Shown here one piece after another: positions 9,921 through 18,726 of a stretch of DNA of 19,426 bases. The notes under the pieces were generated by a model that ran no database searches, was not told the DNA's origin, and saw only the letters and a list, made by a program, of their open reading frames with translations. This DNA is from Discostella pseudostelligera (taxonomy: Eukaryota; Bacillariophyta; Thalassiosirophyceae; Thalassiosirales; Thalassiosiraceae), in the NCBI GenBank assembly GCA_036940085.1, contig JALLBK010000591.1, forward strand, positions 1 to 19,426. The letters are read 5' to 3'. Position 1 is the first letter of the stretch. Every line of letters begins with the position of its first letter. Position numbers and translations under genes: made by a program.

Positions 9921-11474
9921 TTACTTCTTCAACTCTGCCAACTTTTTTCTAGCCGCGGCAATTTCAGCATCCAACTTCTTCATCTCAGCCACAGTACTCT
10001 TCTCAGTAACCTCATCTTTAATCTTCTTCTTCTCCAGCGATTTCAATGTGGATTCGGCATCACGCAACTTTTGTGCTTCGACCTTGGCCTTTTCGGCAGC
10101 CTTGGCCTTTTCCTTCTTTGCCTTCTCCGCCGCAATTTTCTTCTCCTTCTCCGCACGCTTCTTTTGTTCTTTGGCACTGTTGAATGCAACGACGAGTTAT
10201 AGTATTTCCCCGAATATCAATGCGAAATAATGTCGTGAATACGAGTTGCGTGCAGAGAGAGAAAGATTTTGTTAGCTACAATATTCAGAATTGCAAAACA
10301 ACATGAATTCATAACTTGACGCTCGCATGACAAACATCCGACGTCGCATCCCTATCAGAGATGGCACAGATAAGAACAAATGGAACCACGACATTGCAAC
10401 CACTTCTCAAGCATATTTGATACAGAATAACAGAGGTCACAATACTCACAGTTTCTCCGCCTTCACCTTATCCTTCTTCGCCTTCTCCGCCGCACGTTTC
10501 TTCTCCTCCTTCATCTCCTTCTCCGCCTTCTTCTGATTTTCCTTTAATCGTTTTAGGGCATTGCTCAATTTCAATTCCGCCTCCTTCACTCCCTTTTGTG
10601 CCGCCACTTCAGATTTGACCACATTGGAGAGAGATCCCTGCTTCGAGCTTAGTTCCTTCGATGCGGCATTTTCGATTGACTTGTCGTTGGACAATGTCTT
10701 CTCAGCTTCTGATAATTGATCCTTGAATTTCGAGACTTCAGTGGAGTAGAGTTCTAGAATTTGATCACTCTTTTTGTTGGACTTGGCCGAGGATAATTTC
10801 TCATTGGCCTTGGTGAGACTCGATCGTAAGTCAGCGACTTTACGTTGTGCCGATTCGCGAGCTTTGGTGGCAGAGGAGAGCTTGGAGGCTGCGTTAGATT
10901 CGGCTGATTTGGCATCCGAGAGTTGTTTTTGGATGGAGGCGAGATTGGATTTGGCGGATTCGAGTGTGGCCTTTTCGGAGGAGAGTGGTGCCGGAGGAGT
11001 GGTAGATTTTGGAGCAGCAGACTTGGTAGCAGCGGCAGCAGTAGTCGTTGCAGCAGCCTTGGTAGCGGCAGCCTTCGTTGTGGCAGCGGCAGCCTTCGTG
11101 GTGGTAGCAGTAATCTTTTTGCTAGCAGCAACAGTTGTTGCTGTTGTCGCGGGAGCATCGGTAGTAGTAATCTTGGGCGAGAAGATAGTTCTCGCCGGTG
11201 GATTTACTACCGCGTTGGCCACATAATCCACATCGTTCAATGGAGCCATCATTGTGCCCATAAAGAGAGTTGCTGCCGCAATTGATCCAACTACGCCATT
11301 CCTGACCTCCTTCAAGATATTATCATCCTCGTTATTGTTGGAACTGGAGGATAGATTCATCGGCGCAACATGTTGTTGTTGTTGGTGCATCTGAATGGAA
11401 CTGGGTGAGGTGGGTACAAACGCGGATGCGCCACCCATGATGAGGGCGGCTAGGGCTACAATGGAAAGTCGCAT
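9921..11474 (-). CDS. Plastid-targeted Ala/Lys-rich coiled-coil protein, two exons, function unknown
   Basis: Not recognised as a named family. Exon 1 is 11474-10450 and exon 2 is 10176-9921; the 273-nt intron starts GTGAGT and ends CAG. The product is 426 residues. Residues 1-18 are a signal peptide cleaved at ASA|F (16-19), the standard diatom plastid entry motif, followed by a Ser/Gln-rich transit-like stretch. A second hydrophobic segment (61-77) ends at VANA (85-88), which resembles a thylakoid-lumen signal. Residues 103-165 are low-complexity Thr/Ala/Lys with TTKAAA-type repeats and a Pro-rich hinge (TTPPAP). From about 165 to the end the sequence is Ala/Lys/Glu/Ser-rich, nearly all predicted helix, with the heptad character of a long coiled coil; exon 2 continues it to a final ELKK. 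It could be a structural or scaffold protein of thylakoid or pyrenoid. Targeting is well supported; sub-plastid location and role are inference. Confidence 0.82.
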
Positions 11475-11641
11475 GGTGACTATATTAAGTTTTCTCTTCG
11501 CCTCTCTCTGTAGAATTGGAAATGAAGTTGCCGTCGGAAGCTACGGAGTTGTGTTGGATGTTGGAGTTGGAGGGCGGGAGCGGGAGGTTGGAAAGGTGGA
11601 TTTTGTGGGGTTTGCCACGCCACCGCTTGAGGCACCAACGA

Positions 11642-11649
11642 TGACGTCA
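11642..11649. promoter_or_regulatory. CRE palindrome TGACGTCA upstream of the plastid coiled-coil gene
   Basis: A perfect TGACGTCA lies 168 bases upstream of the start codon at 11474. This is the bZIP/CREB core and also matches the CO2-cAMP-responsive elements described in diatom carbonic anhydrase promoters. A half site (ACGTCA) lies further up at 12193-12198. Position and sequence are visible; function is inference. Confidence 0.4.
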
Positions 11650-11796
11650 GCGAGCGTCAACTCAGCCCTTTCGGGGGCAACGTTGTCCCCCCATTTTGGC
11701 CTAACAAAAATGGCGTGGGAATCGGCGGATCTCATGCATGGTGGGCGCGATTTATTTTGCTATGCCAAGGCTTCATTTTGCTTGGGACAGTGGTGG

Positions 11797-11856
11797 CAAC
11801 CACAACCACAACCACAACAATTCAACCAACCACAACCATTCAACCAACGACAACCT
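11797..11856. repeat. CCACAA repeats and an 18-bp tandem duplication
   Basis: A run of CAACCA/CCACAA hexamers (11797-11817) leads into two tandem 18-nt units, 11821-11838 and 11839-11856. The units begin TTCAACCAA and differ at two positions. Confidence 0.75.
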
Positions 11857-12007
11857 ACGATAGTGGCTGCAGATACCACAATGGCTAAATGCAGGAGTAC
11901 TGCAGTCCAGATTTCTCGTCCAGATTCACTCTTAACTACACACAACCCCATAAGCTGTATTTTCAACGTTCATGTATGAAAGATTCCAAAGTTTTGTGTT
12001 GTGCTTG

Positions 12008-12047
12008 TTGTCCTGTTGTCCTGTTGTCCTGTTGTCCTGTTGTCCTG
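12008..12047. repeat. Octamer minisatellite (TTGTCCTG)5
   Basis: Five perfect tandem copies of TTGTCCTG, running into a short TTG tract on the right. Confidence 0.95.
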
Positions 12048-12090
12048 TTGTTGTTGTGTGCAGGGTTCGATTCCCTTGCTGTGCGGACAT

Positions 12091-12196
12091 ACCGACTGTC
12101 CTTGTGGCACCTGACCAGTGTTACGGTGAGTTGCCCACGACGTACCAACCGTCCATGCGGCTCCTGACCCATGTTAGGGTGAGTTACCCACAACGT
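12091..12196. repeat. Tandem duplication of a 53-bp unit
   Basis: Units at 12091-12143 and 12144-12196 have identical length and align without gaps, with roughly ten substitutions. Shared blocks include CCTGACC, GGTGAGTT and the CCCAC...ACGT end. There is no coding signal in either copy. Confidence 0.8.
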
Positions 12197-12754
12197 CAGT
12201 TAGGGTCTCATGTGTGTGGGGGGGTTAGGGGTGGGAGATGATTCTTCTGTGTGCGTGCTTTCTTGTAATGAATCTGCTGGACTGTGTGCAGCCAGGTTTC
12301 TTTTGTTTTCTTTTGCGGGCGCACTTTCTCGTAAAACTGGACTGCGTACAGGACTTAACCGAGGTGGATACCACAACCACAACTATGTGAGGCATGATGG
12401 CCACCACCACCTATTCATATGAATCTATGAAGATCTTCCAACATCTCCCCAGCCACCATACGCACCACATGATAGAAGACCATTACCCAGGTGCTTTGTG
12501 GACAAGAAGAGGTCAACAAATCTGCTCTGTTGAGAGCTCTATCTACGTCTACGCACACACCCAACATTGCAACTGCATCATCATGCACTAACAATACTAC
12601 AGGCATTAAGCACCATGATGGTGGACTCTAAGATAATCTCCCTCCTTATGTCTACTAGATAATACAACAACATTGTTGTCCGGCTGCTGAGGTGTATTCT
12701 CTACACCCGGCGGGTCAATACGATGGTGGCGGTATGATGGCAATATACTAGTCA

Positions 12755-12781
12755 CAGCAGCAGCAGCAGCAGCAGCAGCAG
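12755..12781. repeat. (CAG)9 microsatellite
   Basis: Nine uninterrupted CAG triplets in non-coding DNA. Confidence 0.95.
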
Positions 12782-13210
12782 CTACTTCCTACTACTATTG
12801 CCACTCCTATCTTGGATCTTGCCTGCTGTCAACTGAGAGATATAAGATCCAAGGACACTAGGAGAAATGAGAGAGAAAACGATTGAGAGAAGGGTGGTGG
12901 GGAGGAGATAAAACTATGTAAGTAGGGGTAGTGGCGGCTGAAGGAATTCCGACCATGAGAACAAAACAACAGGTCAGATGGTAATCAATTGACGGCAATG
13001 CCTTGTCTATCAGCAAGAAAATGCAATGCTTTGCCATGACCCGTCAACGGCATGTGACGAGCCGGTATGTCATCAATACCACTACCTGGAGCAATTTGTA
13101 GGATGTGAATAACCATTGGTACGATATTAATTATATCGCAATATTCAGCTTGGAGAGGATGACTGCAATGGTAATCAATTTAATGACAAGAATTACATTA
13201 ATATGAACTC

Positions 13211-16200
13211 TCAGCAAAGTTGTGATGCAAAATGAGGATTCAGCATAGCATCCATTGCTCCGGTAGTGTGCATCGAGTCCTTCCCAAATTGGTTTTCAAT
13301 CCTTGCTTCTAGCTCCCTTACAATGGCAGAAGCACCCCATCTCTTGTAACATTCAACGGCTTGTTTGAAGTATGAGAGCGAATCCGGGTAGATTCCTTGT
13401 TCCGAGTAGAATATTCCAGCAAGTTCGTTCGCAATCGCTTCCTCATGGATGAACTTGTGTTCTTTCGCAGCTTTAATGGATGCATTGTAACATTTTGCAG
13501 CATTGGCGAGATCATTCGTAAGTTTGTAATGTTCAGCATTCAGTAAAAGGAACTTGTTTTGGAAATTCCAATCTGAATGCCTCAACCAATCCCTCAATTG
13601 CGACAAAGCATTTTTTCCCCGTTCTCGATATCGTCCTTCACCAGTTTGGCCAGCGAAGTGGAAATTGATCAACCCATCATAAAATACGTTGTAGATGTAA
13701 ATGTATGCCATTTGAAAATGTTTAGATCCAAAGTGCTCGAAAAACAAGTCCGTGCATTTGAAGGCTTTGTCCATGTTCCTACACATGAACTCCTTGGCAG
13801 TTTGGATCGAAATAATTGTGAACAACTGAGATGGATTTCCCTCTTCGATGGCTACCTTCAGCAAATCATAATTGTCCAAGTGAAGAACCCTGTCAAAACG
13901 ACGCCTTTCCATCGTGGAATGATCCTCATCTTCCTGAAGATCGTGAAGGATGTTGGACATCGGAAGCAAAGTTAATTGATTCACAGCATTCGAAGACGTA
14001 TCATCTCCAAAGCGAATGTCATGTTGACGGGTCAATGCATCTACTTCATCCGCCAGAACTCTGATACTTTTCCCAGAGTGAAAACTTCTACTGACATATA
14101 TTTGTGTAAATACCTTAGCCTCGACGTGACCGTACACAAAAGAAGAACGGATCCCCTCGGCAAGGAATTCTAAGCTTGATGGGAAAGGTTCCTTCCAAAC
14201 AAAAACAAGCGCAAACAATGATGCACTGATTTTGGGTATGAGACTGGGCTTTCCGCACACCTTCATTAGATCCATAGCTTTGCGTCCCCAAGAGTTTCCG
14301 CCATCAATGTCGCCTAGACAAGTCACAAGTGAAACCGCAAATGCCGCAGCTCCATAAATGCTGTCTGCACAGTAACCAAACTTCATTGACATTTCGATCA
14401 TTCGGCAACTGACGACAGCTCCCAGAAAGGATTTACTCAGATGATAATACAGAATGAGAGAAGACATTATCATCATCACTTTCTCCTTCTTACTATCAGT
14501 CAAGGGCTTTGATATTAGCGATTCTCCGGAGAAGCACGCTTTGTGATTCAACAATTCCTCACGCGCTTTGATAAAGTCAATGTTAGATAGATCCAATGGC
14601 TCACCAAGTTTCTCCAAGGCGACCATACACTGTTCAATTGCAACTGATAATTGTGTCATTGAGAGAACCTGTGTCCAAACACGATGAGTATTGAATTTGT
14701 CGGAGAAATCTTTGGCTCTTTGAAAGATCGTATTAATTCTTTCCATCAGCTTGCTTTGGTCATCAGTTTTATTTGAAAAATGGGACAATACGGAGGTTTC
14801 ATACAGTCGAAGGCTTAAATCATACTGTGTTTCCCAACAAGTTTCGCTGAGGAAAGTTATCCCACTCTCGCAATACGTTGCAGCAGCAGCAAAATCAGGC
14901 ACAGCTATAGCCTTCGATCCGGCACGCCAATTGAGTTCTGCAAACAGCGCACGCTCCCTTTGGCAGTAAATGAGATTGCATCCTATACGATTGATCAAGT
15001 CGACAGCCACAAACAACACTGAGTCGAGCGAGTTTGTTGTGCATGCTTCCCTGATAAGTGCTGAAACAAGCTTGCGCAACAGAGGGACACGGTCATCCTC
15101 GCAAATCGAATCTACCGTGGCCTTTTGGATCAAATCGTGAGCAAAGCAGATAAGATTTGCTGCCCGCTCGATGAGTCCTTCTATCTGTGCGACATTTAAT
15201 GCAGCAAATAAATCAACGCTGTCGGTTCCATCATAGTTTTTCACAAGGTCGATTACCTGCTGATCGACCTGAGTTCCGAAAATGCTGACAATCTGTAGTC
15301 CCAGAAGTATGTCCTTCGGCAGCCGTCGCAACTTCAAGGCGAATAGCTCCGCAGCACTTTCCGTAATTGGGAAAATGTCGATGGAATCTTCGTCCCATTC
15401 CCATCCCCTGGTAAGACAATGGGTTAAGAGATTGTCTGTTTTCAATGCTCGAAGAAACTCAACGACGTATAGCGGCAGACCATCAGTCTTTTGAACGACT
15501 AGCTCCGAGAGGGATTTCACTCTTCGCGCGGGCATACAAAGGGTGTCAGATAGCATTTCACGCAAAGCCTCGATAGCAATTCCCGATAGAAGGATATTGG
15601 TTATGTGAATCGAATCATCGTTTTGCAGTTTGTTGAGGGCCTTTGCTGGCGGCGGGTTGTCGTCAACAGAGTTTGCACGGTAGGTTCCTACAAACATGAT
15701 GTATGGGTCGTTTTCAGGGTCGACAGTATTGATGTTGTTCTGATTGCACGCGGCGGGCGAGGAAAGATGAATAGTTTCGGAGTGGGTTCCTCTGATAACT
15801 GCTATGATCAGCGCCAATGAGAATGGGTCAGCCCATTGCAAGTCATCGATGAAAAAGATGATGGGAGATTCCTCCGATGATAAAGCCTTGAGTAAAGCGC
15901 TAAAAAGTTCAGTCATTATTGCTGTATTGACGTCGGGCATCACGACGGGCAACGCCACACCCATTACATTGCGCAATGATGGGATATGAAGAGCCAGTGT
16001 TTCAAGACCATCGGGACGGATGAATCGTCTGATTCGAGTGCGTAACTGTTCACATCCACAAAGACAGGGTCGGTCATCATCGGCACTGCCGTGTCTAATC
16101 GCTTGTTTGGGACAACAGACGTGTTGTTCGAAGTAATCATCGAATGCATGAGCGAGAATGGAGAGGGGCTCCGAGTGGACTACTCGATCAAATTTGCATT

Positions 16201-18085
16201 GCAAAAATCGCCATCCCCTCTTCACCAGTTGAGCGCCCCCTAATCTGACTAATCGGCTCTTGCCCGCGCCCGGATTCCCAGACACCATGACGACTTCCGT
16301 CTTATTCCATTTCGGTTTGGCCATTCTGCCAATCAAGGGTACATCATCGTTCCCAACAATATTCATCACTCGATTAGCAGCATTCATCAAGGCTTCCATC
16401 TCGACATCTCTACCGTACAGTTTGTCACCAAAGACCAGCTGCCACCGATCAGGATTTGATCCATGCAAAAATACATCTGGATTGTTCATCATTTGCGTCA
16501 GATCCGACAGCACATCCTTGAATGATGCAAAGGAATAATCTGAACGAAAGATACCACCGTTGTTGTCACTCATCAAGTCGGAGATGAAGCGTCTCATTGG
16601 GAAGGGAATGCCAGCATCCACCATGGCCGATAGGAAATCACGATAATGATTATTGTTGCTGTCGACAGATTCAGTACTAGTGCGGTAAGTTTTGCGCATC
16701 ATATGAAGTATGTCGTCTTCTTCGTCGTCGGCACCACCATCAGCAGCAGCAATACTCTCATATAGGGAAGGGAAAATGTTGGCAGTTGCCGGTGAGGTCC
16801 CGGCATTATTTTGCAAGGTGACCGCGGGCAAATTTGGTCCGTTTCCCATCATGCACATCTCATAGGCTATCCGAGCAAAGGCATGCATGGCAGCATACTT
16901 TACAGTTTGAGCTGTAGATTGTTCGTCCTCATTGACTTCTTGTTCTGCATGACGGAGAATGGGTGGGGACTCCTTGTCGCAAGATGTTGTGATGAAGAAC
17001 GCTGACATTATTTTTGGACCGCCACAATCACCGGCATCCTCCTGACTCCCCAACGTTGCTAAATCGGGATCATATACAATGCTAATATTGTCGACATTGA
17101 TGAAGTCTGGATGAAACGATGTCACCTTCTTGTCGCCTCCAAAGTCCAGCATGATGACAACTTTGCAAGCAAGGGAATGCAGTATCCGCACCGATTGCTC
17201 AAGATATTTTCTTCGCATCGAAAATGACGATGATATTATGTCCATCATGGTCGTCAAACTACAATCTCTATCCTGTTGCACTTGCTCAATATTGATTCGG
17301 TGGAAGGAAATCCAATCTCGCAATTTATATTCGACGAGCGGATTTTCTTCTTCGGGTACTAAAACCAATGATTCATCATCATCTATAGTTGTCAATAATC
17401 CCACCTGTAAATCTTCTGGAGATATTGAAAAAGAGGAGAACCCGACTCTTTCACTGTCATTCTCAGCGTCTGCAGCACCATCACTCTCAGTGTTTACAGC
17501 AGCAGCGGTTTCATGTTCAGCGTCAGCCGTAGCGTCAGCAGGTGATACTGATGTTATTATTGTTGGTTGTAATTCTAATTTCATTGATTTCTTTGTAGAG
17601 GAACGACGACGTACCCACATCTGCTTGGCGCGATCTCGACTCTCCTCCAAAGAAAACCCCGCCGCTTGCATGGCCTGCGGCACCGACATGGTCGGATCAT
17701 TCATCAGTGTATCCACCGCTTTTTGTGTGCGCGGATCGGGGTGGCGCACTGGTAATGTTACTTCTTCTTCTTCGCCCCCCACCCGTAAATGTTCGGATTT
17801 TTTTGGAGCACCGACACTTTCACGTTCAGCGACTGCTTCAGCAGCAGTAGCAGCAGTACTAGCAGCAGCAACGTCAGGTGTCGTCGTTGATGTTGGCTGC
17901 GATTCTAATTTCATTGATTTCTTTGTAGAGGAACGACGACGTACCCACATCTGCTTGGCGCGATCTCGACTCTCCTCCAATGAAAACCCAGCCGCTTGCA
18001 TGGCCTGCAGCACAGACATGGTCGGATTTTTCTTCAGTGCGTCTACTGCTTTTTGTGTGCGCGGATCGGGGTGGTGCTTAGGCAT
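13211..18085 (-). CDS. Large signalling ATPase: duplicated HTH-like modules, pseudokinase-like region, AAA_16/STAND ATPase, TPR-like tail
   Basis: Single exon, 1624 residues; the first ATG is at 18085. Order: two 62-residue HTH-like modules (about 4-64 and 114-174), each with TMSV.QAMQAAGFSLEESRD and a basic WVRRRSS tail. Residues about 220-545 resemble a degenerate protein-kinase region without a visible HRD motif. KLYGRD (555-560) opens the ATPase, with Walker A GNPGAGKS (603-610) and Walker B FFIDDLQWAD (D747, D748). These are followed by VGTYRAN, LPLYVVEFLRAL, and FAHDLIQKA starting at 981. The long helical C-terminus resembles TPRs and ends with an AIANELAG...CYKRWGA block (W1583). This block order is known from bacterial and cyanobacterial kinase-AAA-TPR sensor proteins (COG3899-like ATPases). 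There the TPRs usually precede GAF, histidine-kinase or cyclase domains; none is present here. Probably an ATP-dependent signalling switch; ligand and output are unknown. The HTH and pseudokinase assignments are inference; the ATPase is secure. Confidence 0.9.
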   Translation of the reverse strand: MPKHHPDPRTQKAVDALKKNPTMSVLQAMQAAGFSLEESRDRAKQMWVRRRSSTKKSMKLESQPTSTTTPDVAAASTAATAAEAVAERESVGAPKKSEHLRVGGEEEEVTLPVRHPDPRTQKAVDTLMNDPTMSVPQAMQAAGFSLEESRDRAKQMWVRRRSSTKKSMKLELQPTIITSVSPADATADAEHETAAAVNTESDGAADAENDSERVGFSSFSISPEDLQVGLLTTIDDDESLVLVPEEENPLVEYKLRDWISFHRINIEQVQQDRDCSLTTMMDIISSSFSMRRKYLEQSVRILHSLACKVVIMLDFGGDKKVTSFHPDFINVDNISIVYDPDLATLGSQEDAGDCGGPKIMSAFFITTSCDKESPPILRHAEQEVNEDEQSTAQTVKYAAMHAFARIAYEMCMMGNGPNLPAVTLQNNAGTSPATANIFPSLYESIAAADGGADDEEDDILHMMRKTYRTSTESVDSNNNHYRDFLSAMVDAGIPFPMRRFISDLMSDNNGGIFRSDYSFASFKDVLSDLTQMMNNPDVFLHGSNPDRWQLVFGDKLYGRDVEMEALMNAANRVMNIVGNDDVPLIGRMAKPKWNKTEVVMVSGNPGAGKSRLVRLGGAQLVKRGWRFLQCKFDRVVHSEPLSILAHAFDDYFEQHVCCPKQAIRHGSADDDRPCLCGCEQLRTRIRRFIRPDGLETLALHIPSLRNVMGVALPVVMPDVNTAIMTELFSALLKALSSEESPIIFFIDDLQWADPFSLALIIAVIRGTHSETIHLSSPAACNQNNINTVDPENDPYIMFVGTYRANSVDDNPPPAKALNKLQNDDSIHITNILLSGIAIEALREMLSDTLCMPARRVKSLSELVVQKTDGLPLYVVEFLRALKTDNLLTHCLTRGWEWDEDSIDIFPITESAAELFALKLRRLPKDILLGLQIVSIFGTQVDQQVIDLVKNYDGTDSVDLFAALNVAQIEGLIERAANLICFAHDLIQKATVDSICEDDRVPLLRKLVSALIREACTTNSLDSVLFVAVDLINRIGCNLIYCQRERALFAELNWRAGSKAIAVPDFAAAATYCESGITFLSETCWETQYDLSLRLYETSVLSHFSNKTDDQSKLMERINTIFQRAKDFSDKFNTHRVWTQVLSMTQLSVAIEQCMVALEKLGEPLDLSNIDFIKAREELLNHKACFSGESLISKPLTDSKKEKVMMIMSSLILYYHLSKSFLGAVVSCRMIEMSMKFGYCADSIYGAAAFAVSLVTCLGDIDGGNSWGRKAMDLMKVCGKPSLIPKISASLFALVFVWKEPFPSSLEFLAEGIRSSFVYGHVEAKVFTQIYVSRSFHSGKSIRVLADEVDALTRQHDIRFGDDTSSNAVNQLTLLPMSNILHDLQEDEDHSTMERRRFDRVLHLDNYDLLKVAIEEGNPSQLFTIISIQTAKEFMCRNMDKAFKCTDLFFEHFGSKHFQMAYIYIYNVFYDGLINFHFAGQTGEGRYRERGKNALSQLRDWLRHSDWNFQNKFLLLNAEHYKLTNDLANAAKCYNASIKAAKEHKFIHEEAIANELAGIFYSEQGIYPDSLSYFKQAVECYKRWGASAIVRELEARIENQFGKDSMHTTGAMDAMLNPHFASQLC
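17562..17747 (-). repeat. Second copy of the intragenic 186-bp HTH-like module
   Basis: Encodes residues about 114-174 of the large ATPase. It aligns without gaps to 17892-18077 with about 15 differences in 186 bases, and includes a stretch of about 75 identical bases covering the RDRAKQMWVRRRSSTKKSMK part. Confidence 0.9.
17892..18077 (-). repeat. First copy of the intragenic 186-bp HTH-like module
   Basis: Encodes residues about 4-64 of the large ATPase. The offset from the other copy is 330 bases (110 codons), so the duplicated unit probably included the Ala/Ser/Thr-rich linker, which has since diverged. Confidence 0.9.
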
Positions 18086-18570
18086 GATACAATATCACTC
18101 TTCGCAAACATTGTTGACGACGTTATCTATCTGCTCTGTCCTCTATCTTCGAGAGAGGGGGGAATGTATGTCTCCGTGGTGAGATTTGAGAAGTATTCTT
18201 ATTAGGAGTATTATCCAAGACTGCTGAATGCCGATGGTGGTGGATGATCGGCGTCATTCAATGCATTATTATTATTTGTTGCTTGCTCTCGGCTGCATTT
18301 GTCGATTTACGCCTATGGCTATGGCCTATGACATAGCGTAGGAGTAGGAGTATCAAATTTGTTTTAGGCTGTTTTAGGGCTTAAAATAAAATCAAGGAAG
18401 ATGACTGGACTAACGATGAGACAGGCCACTAATCCGAGCTTTTCACCAAAGCTTGTTGAGTGTAAAGATTGCCCAGACGACATACTTGAACTACTCCTTC
18501 AACATGATAAGCCCAAGAGGGTCGTATAGAAAGGTTAGAATGGAGTAGTTAAATGCGAAACTATCGGACG

Positions 18571-18690
18571 CCAGTTCGGGCCAGTTTCTTAGTTCGCGCC
18601 AGTTTCTTAAGTAAAATTCCCGGCCATTTGGCAACCGGGCGGGCCAGTTTGCAGCGAGCTGGCCGACGAGAAAATTGTCTAACTGGCCAT
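18571..18690. repeat. GGCCAGTTT direct and inverted repeat cluster
   Basis: CCAGTTTCTTA occurs at 18581-18591 and 18599-18609, preceded by CCAGTTCGG at 18571. GCCAGTTT recurs at 18643-18650. The inverse forms CTGGCC and AACTGGCC follow within the next 40 bases, so GGCCAG and CTGGCC can pair. CCCGG and CCGGG flank another short stem. Confidence 0.65.
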
Positions 18691-18708
18691 ACTAAATTAG
18701 ATTAATGC

Positions 18709-18726
18709 TGACGTCTGCTGACGTCA
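18709..18726. promoter_or_regulatory. Two TGACGTC motifs spaced 10 bp
   Basis: TGACGTCT (18709-18716) and TGACGTCA (18719-18726) start exactly 10 bases apart, one helical turn, about 630 bases upstream of the large ATPase start codon. They match bZIP/CRE-type sites. The spacing is suggestive, but the distance from the gene weakens the case. Confidence 0.3.

Larger units (their letters stand above)
11475..13210. other. Long non-coding interval with tandem repeats
   Basis: No gene is supported. It holds the promoter of the plastid coiled-coil gene on the left and the 3' flank of the large ATPase gene on the right. Simple and tandem repeats are scattered between 11797 and 12781 and listed separately. 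A 10-bp inverted repeat (12811-12820 with 12844-12853) forms a small hairpin with a 23-nt loop. The rest, including 12200-12750 and 12860-13210, shows nothing I can interpret. Confidence 0.6.

Noticed and set aside
11395..11979. 194-residue plus-strand frame across the start of the plastid coiled-coil gene
   Set aside because: Low-complexity translation with Gln/Pro-rich simple repeats; it overlaps a well-supported presequence on the other strand.
12062..12078. GGTTCGATTCCC, a tRNA B-box-like T arm
   Set aside because: The upstream sequence is an octamer minisatellite; no A box, anticodon arm or matching acceptor stem could be found. At most it is a decayed tRNA-derived fragment.
12811..12853. 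10-bp hairpin possibly acting as a terminator or small RNA
   Set aside because: Short stem, 23-nt loop, and no neighbouring promoter or T tract; not distinguishable from chance in 1.7 kb of non-coding DNA.
17130..18182. 350-residue open frame on the plus strand, antisense to the large ATPase gene
   Set aside because: It is a Ser/Ala-rich shadow of the repeated N-terminal coding sequence, with no domain of its own. The minus-strand frame is far longer and has conserved motifs.
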